This document shows, piece by piece, positions 12,476-24,766 of a stretch of DNA of 64,000 nucleotides; position 1 is the stretch's first letter, and the number at the start of each line of letters is the position of its first letter. Under the pieces are notes generated by a model that was given only the letters and a program-made list of their open reading frames with translations, was not told the DNA's origin and ran no database searches. Origin of the DNA: Iris pallida (lineage: Eukaryota; Streptophyta; Magnoliopsida; Asparagales; Iridaceae); assembly GCA_029216955.1 (NCBI GenBank), contig JANAVB010009599.1:3484982-3548981 (forward strand), given 5' to 3'. Position numbers and translations under genes: made by a program.

Positions 12476-12480
12476 GCAGC

Positions 12481-12922
12481 GGCTTGGAGGTTGTGTCGGA
12501 TCTCCCTTCCAACCTCCTCCTTATTTTCTAATATCTGGGGCTAGTGTATTCCGGTAAAGTGGTGCATTCTGATGTGGCGGGTCTGCCATAACCGGCTTCC
12601 CACTGATGCCAACATTCAAGAGATTGGCTTTCATTTGGCTTCAAGGTGTCATTACTATCAGGAGGGACACGGGGAGACTCTTCAGCATATTTTCTTCTAC
12701 GGGGATCTTGCTTTGGAGGTATGGTCTGTCTTCCGAGGTTTCTTCAAAGCACGGATGCATCGTAAATTTTTGGCCTTCCTTCAAAGGTGGTGGCGGGGCC
12801 CGGATAGTCATCACCGGAGATCCTTGGCTGGTGCGATTATATGGGTGCTTTGGAAGAACCGGAACAAGCATCGCTATGAGGGGCGTAGTGCTGGTGCTGT
12901 TTTTTCTTGGTCCGGAAGGTAA
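12481..12922 (+). pseudogene. LINE-I ORF2 C-terminus (zf-RVT region)
   Basis: This resumes the LINE-I ORF2 frame after Tek-1. The segment contains MWRVCHNRLPT (from 12572), a spaced His/Cys region and the WVLWKNRNKHRYEG block, all typical of the zf-RVT domain that ends plant L1 ORF2 proteins. One in-frame TAG lies upstream of the first Met (about 12539). The frame ends at TGA/TAA near 12922, leaving about 170 bases of 3' UTR before the AT-rich tail. Confidence 0.85.
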
Positions 12923-13157
12923 AGCGGCAGTTCCGGAAGTCGCTTTCGGGTTGTCGTCACCTTCCGCCTATTTCGTATTGGGCGTTTGAGTAGTGCTTTG
13001 ATTGATTGTATTTTTGTTTATTTGTTACCTATGAGGTCGGATGTACTCATTACCCTCTTTTTTCCAATAAAGGTAACGGTTTGTTTTAAAATATATATAT
13101 ATTTATATATATATATATATGTCATGCTATATATAATATAAAAACTTTTCACTCCCG

Positions 13158-14640
13158 ATGGCAGGCGCACATGCGACGACTTCTATGGTTAACCTAATGC
13201 CTCCTCCCCGGCCGCTGGACCCACTTGCGGAGGGGAGGAGGAGACCGGTGAGAAAGGGAGGGGGCGGGCGGCCCCCTGGTAGGCGGAGGCAGCCCCCCGG
13301 GCGGGTGGAGGGGCTGGCGGAGGTAGCAGGGGGCCAGGCAGACCCCCACTCATGCAGGCGGCGCTACGGGATGGTCCGGTGATGGCTAGGGGGCGACCGA
13401 CCCCTCCCAGGCTGGGGCGGCGGACAGGGCGGCCCGGGGACCTGCAGTTACTCCGGCGACGACGACCGGGCTGATTGTTTCGATTTTTGAATTCGGATCA
13501 GGATCCGGAGCTGGGGATGGCCAGATTGACGATGATGGTTGGACGACGGTGGTGAGACGACGATCAGGAGGGAGTAGAGGGGCTCAAAATCAAGGTGTGA
13601 GTCGGACGGGCCCTGGAAGGAGCGGGAGTAGGTCTATCATTGGCCTTGGTAGCACACGACGATAGGGAGGAGGTCCGGGGCGCACTGCGGCTAGATGGCG
13701 GCGAAAGGCGACGGAGAAAGGAAAGAGTATTGCTGGAGATGTCGGGAGTCAGCGGCCTCCGACTGCCACTCCTCGGACGTGCACAGACGAGCCTAGGCCC
13801 AAATCCTGGAAGGATGTGTGTATGTCGGGTGGGAATAAGAGCCCGGTGTCGATGGAGTATGTACCACCGATGAAGGTAGGAGGAGGCCTTAGAGCATATT
13901 TCCCGTCGGAAGAGATAGCGGAGGTCACGAACTTCTGGAAGAACACGTTGGTGATGTATGTGTTGGGAAGTAAACCATTCTATGGGCAGATACGGGGTTA
14001 CGCAGAGAGGGTATGGCGGCCCAAGGAGAGTATGGAGTTCTTCTCACGTGAGAACGAATTTTACTATGTAAAATTTGGCTTGGAGGAGGATGTGTCCAGG
14101 ATTATTCAAGGAGGGCCCTGGTCCTTTGACGGACGGCTTATTATCCTGAAGGAGTGGACTCCGGAGTTGAGGTATAAGAAGGAGGTGCTGAATGCGATTC
14201 CCGTCTGGATTTGCTTCCCTGAATTCCCGATAAAATACTGGAGCATACCTCTGCTTATGCGATTAGCTAGCTTGGTCGGTAAGCCGATCAAGGCGGATGA
14301 GGCTACGGCTTTCCGTACCAGACTGATGTACGCCAGAGTATTTGTGGAGATAAAGGCCGGGATGGAGCTTCCGAGTATTCTCGAGTATCAGGTGGCATCC
14401 GGGGAGGTTTTGACTCAGGCTGTGGAGTATGATTGGATCTCCCCAATGTGTTCCTTCTGTGAGTGCTTTGGTCACTCATCCAGTGCTTGCCTGTCTAGAG
14501 GGACAGAGACAGCTAGGTCCTCGGTAGCACAGATGGAGGTAGTTGAGCCAGAGGTGACAACCAGTCCCATTGCAGGAGTGGCGGCGACTGTCAGGCCAAT
14601 GGAGGAGGTCTCCCCGATGGAGGGGCCAGGAGGTCCGTAA
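13158..14640 (+). pseudogene. LINE-II ORF1 (DUF4283 plus zinc knuckle)
   Basis: The N-terminal third (from MAGAHATTSM, 13158) is Pro/Gly/Arg-rich and frame-shifted. It continues in frame 1 with DDDGWTTVVRRRSGGS (about 13530). From 13816 the frame is open for 274 codons and holds a DUF4283 domain (EEIAEVTNFWKNTLVMYVLG ... GGPWSFDGRLIILKEWTP) and the knuckle CSFCECFGHSSSAC with all four ligands. It ends at TAA 14638-14640. ORF1 proteins bind LINE RNA and form the transposition particle. Non-coding linker (14641-15010) separates it from ORF2. Confidence 0.85.
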
Positions 14641-15010
14641 CTGACACCCCGTAGAGACAGGAGGGTTCTCAGGGAGCGATAGTCCCGTTCAGGCCCCAAA
14701 GGAGTATGGTGACAAGGGGTATGAGTTACCTGGTTAGCAGACAGGATGGGATGGAGTCTTCTATGGTAGAAAAGGTCTATAGCAGGAAAAGGCATGCCCC
14801 ATCCCCATGAGAAGAGGAGCTCCAGCCAGGGGGGCTCGATGATCAGACCGTGGCCAACCCAGATTGGACCTTGACTCTCTCCAGGATTCGGGCCCATCTT
14901 GTACCTTCCACAGGGACGGGGATGGGGAAGGATATAGATCTGACGGACGGGACACTTCCCTCGGGTGTCAGTCCAGATGGAGTTCAGGGGGACCCCACAT
15001 TAATTATTTA

Positions 15011-18000
15011 ATGTCGATCCTTGCCTGGAACATTCGTGGTGGATGTTTCATTGAAAGATGGAGGGAGATTATTGGAGTTCTGAAGCAGGAGAAGTGTGAC
15101 ATTTCTATTCTTCTTGAGACCAAGATTAGAGGGAAGACTATGCTATCTCGTAGGACGCCGGTAAACTGGGCGCATATCCACAACCTGGATCTTTGTGATA
15201 TGGCTAGGATCTAGGTTCGGTGGAACAGAGATAGTTGGGAGGGGGAACAGGTTCTGATGACAGAGCAGCTTATTGGCATTTTCTTTGTAAATAAGGGAGG
15301 ATTCTACTTCATTCTTGGAGCAGTTTATGGGCACAATGATAGGCGGCTTCGAAAGACCTTGTGGGAGGACAATGTGCGAGTAGGTCGTATGTCAGAGCAA
15401 CTATATCTCCCCCTGCTGCTTATGGAAGACTTTAATGCCATGCTTCATCGACAGGAGAAGGTGGGCAGTCGTCCTGTGCCAGATCCTATCTTATACGACT
15501 TCCAGAGGTTCCTCCTCTTATCTGGGCTGAGGGGGCTGGAGAAAGCTGGATACATCTGGACCTGACACAATAAGGCGGTTCACAACAGGATTGCCTGTCA
15601 GCTGGATCGGGCGTTGGGAAATAGCGAATGGCTTCGCTACTTTCTGCATTCTATGGCAGAAGGGCTAGCGGCAGGGACCAACGATCACTCTCCTATCCAG
15701 GTCGGTCTCTCTGAGAGGCCCGCTTGGAAGTCTCGGCCATTCCGATACAACAATGGCTGGTACCTTTCTACTGGATATGAGGAGGTTGTTATGGGAGGGC
15801 TACATTATTCTCGGGAGGGCACGGCTCAGTTCTGCATGGCTCACAAACTCAAACAGATTAAGAGAGCTATTCGGGATTGGATGAAGAAGATGCTGTGGTC
15901 TTCCCTGGAGGACAAGGAGGCCGAGCTTTGTGAGGTTCAGGAAGCTTTACAGTCTGACATGCTGAGCAGAGAGTTAGCGGCTAGAGAGCGGGAACTGATT
16001 GCGGAGGTCAACATTATGAGGCTTCAGCAGAAGATTAGTGTGGCCTAGAGGGCCAAGTGTTCATGGCTCAAGGATGGAGATCGGTGCACCAAGTTCTTCT
16101 ATGATGTGATCCGTGCCAGACAGCACCGGAACAGCATCCCCAGGTTGCTTAATAGCGAGGGCAGGCTTGTGGGCGACCCAGTGGAGATTCAGGAGGAGGC
16201 AGTCAGGTTCTATTCTGACTTATATCAGCAAACTGATTATCCCATCACGTTCACAGGCCTTGTCACGAAGAGGCTGGTGACGCACCATAGGAATAGTTTG
16301 TTGTTGGCCCCTGTGAGATTGGAGGAGGTGGAGGATATTGTGATAAAGGCAGATCCAACTAAGGCTCCGGGGCCTGACGGCTTCTCTTATGGGTTCTTTA
16401 GACGACATTGGGGTGTGCTAAAGTTTTCAGTTCTGGAGGCGGTACAGGAGTTTTTCTTGGAATGGAAGTTGTTGAAGGAGCTGAATCACACATTCTTGAC
16501 CTTGGTTCCGAAGAAGGAGGGTGCGACCTCCCTCGCCGACTTCAGGCCTATTGCATGTTGTAATTATCTTTACAAGATAATTACTCACCTCATGTATCGT
16601 CGTATAGAGGAGATTATGTAGGGCTTGGTGTCTCGAAATCAAGCGACTTTCATCAAGGGGCGTTCGATTGCTGAGCACAGTCTTCTTGCACATGAGATGG
16701 TGAGAGATTTCAACAAGCCGGGGGGGATGAAGGCTTGTGTGAAGCTAGATTTGTGAAAAGCTTATGACACGGTCAACAGGGACTTCCTCTGCCACCTTAT
16801 GCTTGCTATGGAATTTGATGAGAGATGGGTGGCAAGGGTGAGGGAGTGCATATGCTCCCCCATATTCTCGGTCTTCATTCAGGGTACTCCATATGGATTC
16901 TTCTCGAGCAACAGGGGACTGCGGCAGGGGGATCCTCTCTCTCAATACCTGTTCACTCTGGTGATGGAGTACTTCACTTGTATGATGGACCTAGCTGTGC
17001 ATAGTAGAAAGATTGTTCCTCTTTTCAGGCAGGTCAAGCCGGTGGTGTCTCACTTGATATATGCTGACGATCTTTTGGTATTCCTGCATCCATCTATGAG
17101 GGGGATGAGGGCACTTTCCGATATTATGGAGGAGTTTGGGAGGTTGTTCGGTCTGCAGCTTAATAGGGAGAAGAGCAGGGTCTATTTCAGCTCTCAGTGC
17201 ACCCTCAAGGAGGAACGGGCCCTTGCTCTGGGAGTGGAGAAATGAGAGCTTTCGGTGAAGTATCTGGGGGTTCCGTTGACGGTCAATTATGCCAAGGATC
17301 AGGATTGTCTCAGCCTGGTAGATTTTGTCCAAAGGAGAGTGGAAGGCTGGCAGGCAGTTGGACTGTCCTTTGGTGGCCGTATTGAGCTAGTGAGGTCTGT
17401 TATCTCTGGCATCGCTATGTTCTGGTTGCAGTCGATTCAGATTCCGGTAGCTACCATAAGGAAGGTGGAGTCCATTTGTGCTAACTTCATCTGGAGAGGA
17501 GGTATACATGCGATCTCTTGGGAACAACTCTGCCAGACCCGGAAGAAAGGAGGAGTGGGGTTACGATCGCTTCGGGCAGTTAGGGAGGCTTCTGGGGTAC
17601 GGATGGCATGGCGGTTCATCAAGTGAGGTTCCCTCTAGGCAGAGTGGCTAGCTAGCAGATATGTACGGTAGATGAATTTCTAGACATGCAGGATTGATAA
17701 TAATTTCTCGGTCTCATTTAAGGCTATTCTTCGGTGCAGACCGGTTTTACAGTTCGCTATATACAGGATTATAAAAGATGGATCGAATACTGATCTCTGG
17801 CTGGACCCGTGGATAGAAAATGGCTCCTTTCTGGAGATCTTGGGTGCACAGATGGACAGAGAGGCGAGCAGGGGGTAAAATGTAGTCGGATTATCAGGGA
17901 CGGAAGCTGGAGGCCTGAGGAGTATCCATTCATAGCTCAGTTTGGAGAGGCGATTTATCGGATCACTATCGACACTAGCCAGACTGAGGACTCCTGGAGT

Positions 18001-18477
18001 TGGGCTGATCCTGGTTCGGTTGGCGGGTCAGGGATATTCAGTTTTAAAAGCTGCTATAATTTGGTTCAAACTCCACATGACAGGATTGAGGAGTATGACT
18101 TTATCTGGGCGAAGGGGATTTTCCGTAAAATGCAGCTTTGTTCATACAGACTCCTCCTAGGCAGGTTGATGACGCGGGACAGACTTATTAGGTTTGGGAT
18201 ACAGATTCCAGACCCGAAGTGTGTACTCTGTACGGGGGACGCAGAATCTATGGGCCACCTATTCTTTAAGTGTCCGTGGACTTGGCACATCTGGGAGGAG
18301 CAGTGCATGCGATCGATGGGTGGAGTTGGCAGTGCCAAAGATATCCGGGGGATCCTCGGCTGGATCAGAGCCGACGAGGCATGTACCCTGGTTGGGCCAA
18401 GATGGCTAGAGTTCGACTTGCAGCATCCGTTTGGCATGTCTAGAGGGAGCGCAACCGACGTATCTTTGAGGGACTAG
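15011..18477 (+). pseudogene. LINE-II ORF2: endonuclease, RT, zf-RVT
   Basis: The start is ATG 15011 (MSILAWNIRG). The endonuclease shows LLETKIRG and NDHSPI, but the usual GDFN motif reads EDFN. The RT has APGPDGFS, LVPKKEG, FRPIACCN, FIKGRS, a KAYDTV box preceded by a stop, GLRQGDPLS and an intact YADDLLVF catalytic box (about 17062). Stops at 15212, 15563, 16046, 16619, 16754, 17243 and 17624 all lie in one frame. Several look like TGG-to-TAG/TGA, CAG-to-TAG or CGA-to-TGA transitions. The frame breaks between 17626 and 17809, then the C-terminal zf-RVT part (CVLCTGDAESMGHLFFKCPW) runs to 18477. Confidence 0.88.
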
Positions 18478-18615
18478 CTACTCCGCCAGTAAAAATTCTA
18501 CACAATATAGAATTCGATGTATCTGTAATGGCCCCCTAACTGGGGGGAGAGATATGAGAATAGTGTATTGTAATACCTTTACTGTGATTTACGTGGAATA
18601 AAATTTACCCTTATT

Positions 18616-18888
<273 letters not shown>

Positions 18889-19009
18889 GGCTTTGGGCTT
18901 AACTAGAATGGATTTATTGGTGTTTAATTGGCCCAAAAAGAAAGGGGGCTAATCTTAGGGTGTTCGACCATGACAAGGATTTTCATCTAGAGTCGGGTTT
19001 GTTTTAGCT

Positions 19010-19422
<413 letters not shown>

Positions 19423-19423
<1 letters not shown>

Positions 19424-19655
19424 CATGCCTAATTAGGATTGGGTTTGACTTTGGGTCAAATATAAACTAATGCCCACTAGGATTACACATAGGACACTTT
19501 ATATAAATAGAAAGTTTTCAAAATTGGTAACATATTAATTTAAATATAGTATATATACATAATATATTTATCTACATTGATATATTTGGACGTACTACAT
19601 GTCTACATGGGTTTGGGTTTGGTTCGTAACACGTTTGAGCTAGTTTGGTACAATC
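19423..19655. other. AT-rich spacer, no feature seen
   Basis: This is unique AT-rich sequence between the TA array and LARD-N. Its last five bases, CAATC (19651-19655), are the left target-site duplication of LARD-N. Confidence 0.6.
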
Positions 19656-21835
19656 TGTCACGACCTGCACTCATTTTTCGGGATACGAGTACGTAGCCAA
19701 GTTCAGCCTATGCCGCAGCATCGACGGCAGTACGCTGTCCAGGTTTTAATATCAATCTCAAATACAACAAAATCACATCTATTTGCTTATTCACAATAAC
19801 TATTTTATTTACAAATCCAATAATACAACAAGATGATGTTTGGGAACAAATTTGCTAAACAATTGAATGAAAAAACTAACTAATCTATCCAGAATCTAAG
19901 GTCGGCCTTCAAGATCTCTATCTCCCCCTGTATAGTCTATAGCACAATAGTAGGAAGCATGCCAAGTCACCTGCAATGATCCAGTCAGGGAAGGAGCAAA
20001 GTATAACCCTATTGCAATAATGTAACTTAATACAAAATAAGCTAGATAGTAAACATACAGTAGAAAATAAAGAAACATGTAGATGAACTTGAAACAATAA
20101 ACATATACAAGAAACCACTAGCAAGAGCATAGATGAACGAGACAACTAGCAATGAACATGTACAATAAAAGACTGTGTGTTTGAGATACTTTTCGACATA
20201 TGAACGGCTGGGCTAATACGACACATTATACGATGGCTATCATTCATTTTTGGTATGGCTAACCTGTACGTGAGGTGTATGACTTAGCTATCATTCATTA
20301 AACATTCATTGGGGTTTGTTCACACCTCTACTTAGCATTTTTCCTTCCAACTCACTAAACAGTCAAAAAACGAGCAATAATACAATCGAGCCTATCGTGT
20401 CACAATTGTGTCTCAACATGATACTCAATAAAACACATAAAAGATAGTATTATAATGTAATAAGCACATAAAGTAATAGTGTACTTGTCTCAAGTTAAGT
20501 TGCAGTTGACGTGTGCGATACAATCTCGATTTGATTGAAAGTTGTTGTAATTATGGCTAACCACTACTAATTCGATGAATTATTAGTAAAATCTGAGTTC
20601 AACGAATTAAATAAAATATTAAAAAATTCAAAATTTCTAGAAAATTAATATGTTGTAGATCTTCGTTTCATCTTTCAAAAACATAAAACGGAGTTTGGGA
20701 TCTCCCAAAATCTCGAAAACAGTACGAAGCATCAATTTTTGGACAACCGAGACTCAAATAAATCTCCAAAAATTTAGGTAACTAATTACAGAAAATAAAA
20801 TATATATTTAGAAAGCTAACCTCGATATGTTCTAACAAAAAAATTGGAGGCAAAACAGAGTCCAGAGTTGGTCGCAACGGCTTCGCGAAGTTTCTATAGC
20901 TTAAAAAAAATGAGGCAAAAATTTATGACAAATTTTGGCCTATTTTGGACAAAAAATAGAGGAATTTTGGAAAAGAAAATATGGGAGATGACATAGGTTC
21001 AATAGGTTTATATAAAGTATAGTCATTACTTAATTAGGATTAGATTTGAAGGTTTTGGTTTTGGGAGGAAGAATAAGAACTCTTTAAATAGATGAAGATT
21101 GACTCATAATTTTCTAATTTGGAAGGGTCAAGAATCTAATAAATAAATTTTTTCATTAAATACAAATCAAATCAATATTAAATTATATGGATCAAATCTC
21201 AATCAATAATTGATCATAATAATAATTTGGTTTGTGGGAAAAAGCAAAGGGAGACTTCCCTTCATATAGAAAATGGGAGATTTCCTAAATAAGGAAAGAT
21301 TAGATTCAATGAATTAAATCCTTCTATGAATTAAACTAGATTTGACCCAATCTCAATCCATAATTAATCACAATAATATTACTTTAAAATATAACATTTT
21401 AAATAATATTTAAAATAGATTTCATAAAATCAAATATCAAAAATATTGATAAGAATAATTCAAATATTCCTCAATGTATATTTTTCATAAATATAAATCT
21501 CATCTAAAATAATATAGCAATAAATTAAGACTAAATCCAATCATAATTTAGAATTGACTATATCTAACCAAAAATATCTAATAATTCAATAATATTTAAA
21601 AATAGATTTTTATAAATATAAACTTAAACATAATTGATAATAGAAAATTAATAAGTTTAAAAGTATATCCTTTTATAAAACAAAATCAAATTAAAAAATA
21701 GTTTGACAAATTCCTTCGTCAATACAAATATCTTTTATAGAATTAAAAAATAAAAATTATTTCCTAACCAGAAAATATATAAAATAAAAATAAAATAAAT
21801 AAAAAAAATTAAAAAAATTGGGAAGTGGGCTCACA
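19656..21835 (-). repeat. LARD-N 3' LTR (2180 bp)
   Basis: It begins TGTCACGACCTGCAC and ends GGGAAGTGGGCTCACA. It aligns along its length with 28246-30383, with scattered substitutions and small indels. It is AT-rich with no supported ORF. Confidence 0.92.
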
Positions 21836-22462
21836 AATCTACCCACCTTAGAAAAATTTCGTCCTCGAAATTTCAAAGGATACAATTAGGCACGATTAAG
21901 AATATAATCAAGAAATGATATGATTAACGATCAATATATGTTAGGCATAATCATGGATTGAATCGAGAGCTCAAGAAAAGATATGATTTGACACGATAAA
22001 AATATAGTCAAAAAGGGTTACTCAAAACCTAGGCTTGGTTAAGAATAGAATTGAAATAGCATTTTCTTTTCAACAAAAATAGCTAATAGGCACGATTATC
22101 TATTAACCAAAATCATTCGAGCACGATTATAGAATCAAAATCTAGGAAAAGATGCAAATTGGCTTGATCAAAATATAATCAAGATAGTCTAGTCATAATC
22201 AAAATCGTTTAAGAATGATCAAATCCAAATTATTTTGGCACGATCCGTTATTTAACCCAAATCATTTAGGCACGATTATCAAATCTAGATACGATTATAT
22301 ATCTAGTGGAAAGAAATCAATATAGGTTTAAAAGATTACTAGAAAACCTAATAATGATATGAAAATAAAAGATAAGAAAAAAGGTTCAAGAAAGAAAAAG
22401 ATAAGAACTAAATCAAATTCAATTGAGGGTGCATGAAATTGCGAACCATGAAAATCAATAGC
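21836..22462 (-). other. LARD-N internal region, 3' part
   Basis: This is AT-rich, non-coding sequence between the 3' LTR and the CACTA insertion. It contains the TTCGTCCTCGAAA block and repeated GGCACGAT phrases. No ORF is supported. Confidence 0.7.
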
Positions 22463-22480
22463 CACTACCAAAATATGTCA

Positions 22481-22750
22481 AATTAGCGACGAGATTAGCG
22501 ACACCAGTTAAAAATGTCGCTATTTTTGTGTATTTAGCGACGTATGAAAATGACATCGCTGAACGTCACCATCAGCGACATTTAGCGACTAATAGTGACT
22601 AGAATTATGGTTTGGAAAGAACAAGTCGTGATTTAGTCACAAAACATCGCTGATTTATTTTATTCAGCGATATTTTACGACATTTAATCAAGTATGTCGC
22701 TATCCTATTAGTGAACAGCGACGTCTAGCGACGTCTCTCTCAAACGTCAC
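22481..22750. repeat. CACTA 5' subterminal repeats
   Basis: Multiple copies of TTAGCGACG, AGCGACAT and inverted forms such as TGTCGCTA occur in both orientations. In En/Spm such motifs are binding sites for the TnpA-type protein. Confidence 0.85.
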
Positions 22751-22784
22751 TAAAAACTTTCATAAGGGTTCTGGGAACCCGATC

Positions 22785-23340
22785 GATTTCATTTTATTTC
22801 ACCCAAATTTTCGATCTCCCGCCTCGAGCCCCAAATCTCTCTCCCCCTTCCCCTCTCATCTCCGGCGACCCCTCTCCCCAGCGAGCTCCTCCCTTCCGAC
22901 GAGGCCTCCCTCCGACGACCCCTCCCTCCGGCGACCCCCTTCCCTCTCGTCCCCTGCCCCGGCGATCCCCCTCTCCCCTGGTGACCTTGTTGTCGCTCCT
23001 CTACCGTCGACCCCCCTCGTCCCCTGCTCTGCTCCGGCGACCCCGACCCGACCTCGTCCAGGTATACCTAACAATAACCCTTTCTCCCACTGACATGACA
23101 CAGACACACTCACTAACACGACACCGACAAACTCACTGACACGACACTGACACACTCCCTCAATCTACCAGGACATGAACACGGACACGGACACAAACAT
23201 TCACGTACTGAGACAAAGACACAGACACACAGACATACGCACCCTAATACGCAGACACGGAAGTATATAACATGACACACAGATAAGTGGACACATATGA
23301 CACACAAACATGTGGACACACACGGCTTACAGACACGTTG
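22785..23340. other. CACTA pyrimidine-rich leader and GACACA tract
   Basis: A C/T-rich stretch (about 22800-23060, repeated CTCCGGCGACC-like words) resembles a 5' leader. It is followed by about 240 bases of degenerate GACACA/ACACGGACA repeats. Minus-strand ORFs here are simply the complement of these repeats. Confidence 0.6.
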
Positions 23341-23519
23341 ATACAGTTTTTGCTATCTTGATGCGAATACTTGATTCACATTTGGGGTTAGGGTGAGGGT
23401 TGTCAAAATGACTTGGGATTTTTACCTAGTAGTAACATAGTTAAGGTATTACCTACTCTAATATATAGGTAAGGACTTACCTAGGATAGGTAATGTGAAT
23501 CCTAATTTAGGTTAAGATA

Positions 23520-23810
23520 TTGGGGATTACCTACTCTAGAGTGTATAGAGTATCCTAGTACCTAGAGTGTATAGAGTATCCTAAGAAGTGTATAGAGTAT
23601 CCTAGTACCTAGAGTGTATAGAGTATCCTAGTACCTAGAGTGTATAGAGTATCCTAGTACCTATAGAGTATCTCTAGAGTGTATAGAGTATCCTAGTACC
23701 TAGAGTGTATAGAATATCCTAAGATATTAGGAATTACCTACTCTGAGAACCTTGCTAAGAAGTATCCTAGTACCTAGAGTGTACAGAGTATCCTAGAAGT
23801 GTAGGTATGA
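23520..23810. repeat. Tandem minisatellite, unit about 26 bp
   Basis: The unit GTATAGAGTATCCTAGTACC plus TAGAGT recurs about seven times with partial copies. Further degenerate copies lie at 23945-24022. Confidence 0.85.
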
Positions 23811-24031
23811 TTGGTACATTATTTTGAGCCCTTCTCTAAAAATTAAATTTACTTATGCCAAGCCTTTTGGGCCTATCAGAGTTATAGATTTTTTTGAAAA
23901 TCTAGTATAACGCTGATTGCCTCAAAAGACTTACATAAGTAAGAGTGTATAGAGTGAGTATACTAGTAGTATATCGTAGTATCCTAGAGTGTATAGAGTG
24001 AGTATCCTAGAGTGTATAGAGTGAGCCTTCC

Positions 24032-24549
24032 TACTTCCTTTCTTCTCATTCGGGTCATTCAGCCGACTATTCCGTATCATATATGATATCTACCTCAACC
24101 TCACCCTAGAGAAGTGTAAAAATATTAATATTAACCAAGGTTCACAGTTTCAGTATCGGTATCAGAATCGCTATCGGTATCATTTACGGTTGATATCATG
24201 ATTCTCATGGCGTTCTATAGCAGAAAAAAATGTAAAATCAAACGTGAAGCAGAGCTTCATATTCAAAACATCAGAAGTAAAAAGTTTTCGATTGGACTAC
24301 CACCAATTGAAAACTTTTTACTTCTGATATTTTGAATATGAAGCTCTGCTTCACGTTTGGCTTTATATTTTGTTCTGCTAGCGGAAGCCATGAGATTCAT
24401 GATATCAACCGTAAATGATACCGATACCGATACTGTGAACCTTGGTTAATATTAATATTTTTACACTTCTCTAGACTGAGGTTGAGGAAGATATCCTATG
24501 ATGTGGAATAGGATGCTGAGAGAGTTGAATGAGAAGCAGGGAAGTAGAG
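24032..24549. repeat. Long foldback (arms about 250-260 bp, loop 7 nt)
   Basis: The left arm 24032-24295 is the inverted complement of the right arm 24303-24549. The innermost 150-170 bp pair almost without mismatch, and the outer 60 bp are more diverged. The loop is ACTACCA. RNA across it would fold into a long double-stranded hairpin. No ORF spans it. Confidence 0.92.
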
Positions 24550-24766
24550 GGGGGTCAGAGAGGGGGCCTTCTTGTTGAACATGTGACAACACTCATTTAA
24601 TACTTATGTGTCCTACGTCGTCTCCATATGATCCGAGCGATCCCCCATGCGCCCCTCCGGACGAGACGAGGATGGAGATTTGGTCCGATGGGCCTACAAA
24701 GTTAGTTAATTAGTTAACATTTATATATACTTATATCTATATATTCATAAATTTAATTATCGTTGT

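Larger units (their letters stand above)
1..13091 (+). mobile_element. L1-type LINE (LINE-I), degenerate, split by Tek-1
   Basis: A plant L1 non-LTR retrotransposon enters the window inside ORF1 and runs through endonuclease, reverse transcriptase and a C-terminal zf-RVT region. It is interrupted at 4162-12475 by an LTR element with the 5-bp duplication GCAGC (4157-4161 and 12476-12480). Removing the insert and one duplication copy restores the ORF2 frame across the junction, so LINE-I is older than Tek-1. The 3' end is near 13091: an AATAAA-like signal at about 13067 is followed by TTTTAAAATATATATA rather than a pure poly(A). The 5' end lies outside the window. Several in-frame stops and one frameshift make it immobile. 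Confidence 0.9.

Noticed and set aside
13091..13157. Target-site duplication for LINE-II
   Set aside because: Only TA-rich words recur, so no duplication can be told from simple sequence.
22856..23319. Gly/Arg and Cys/Val-rich minus-strand ORFs in the CACTA element
   Set aside because: They are the complement of pyrimidine-rich leader and GACACA repeats; the element's gene runs on the plus strand.
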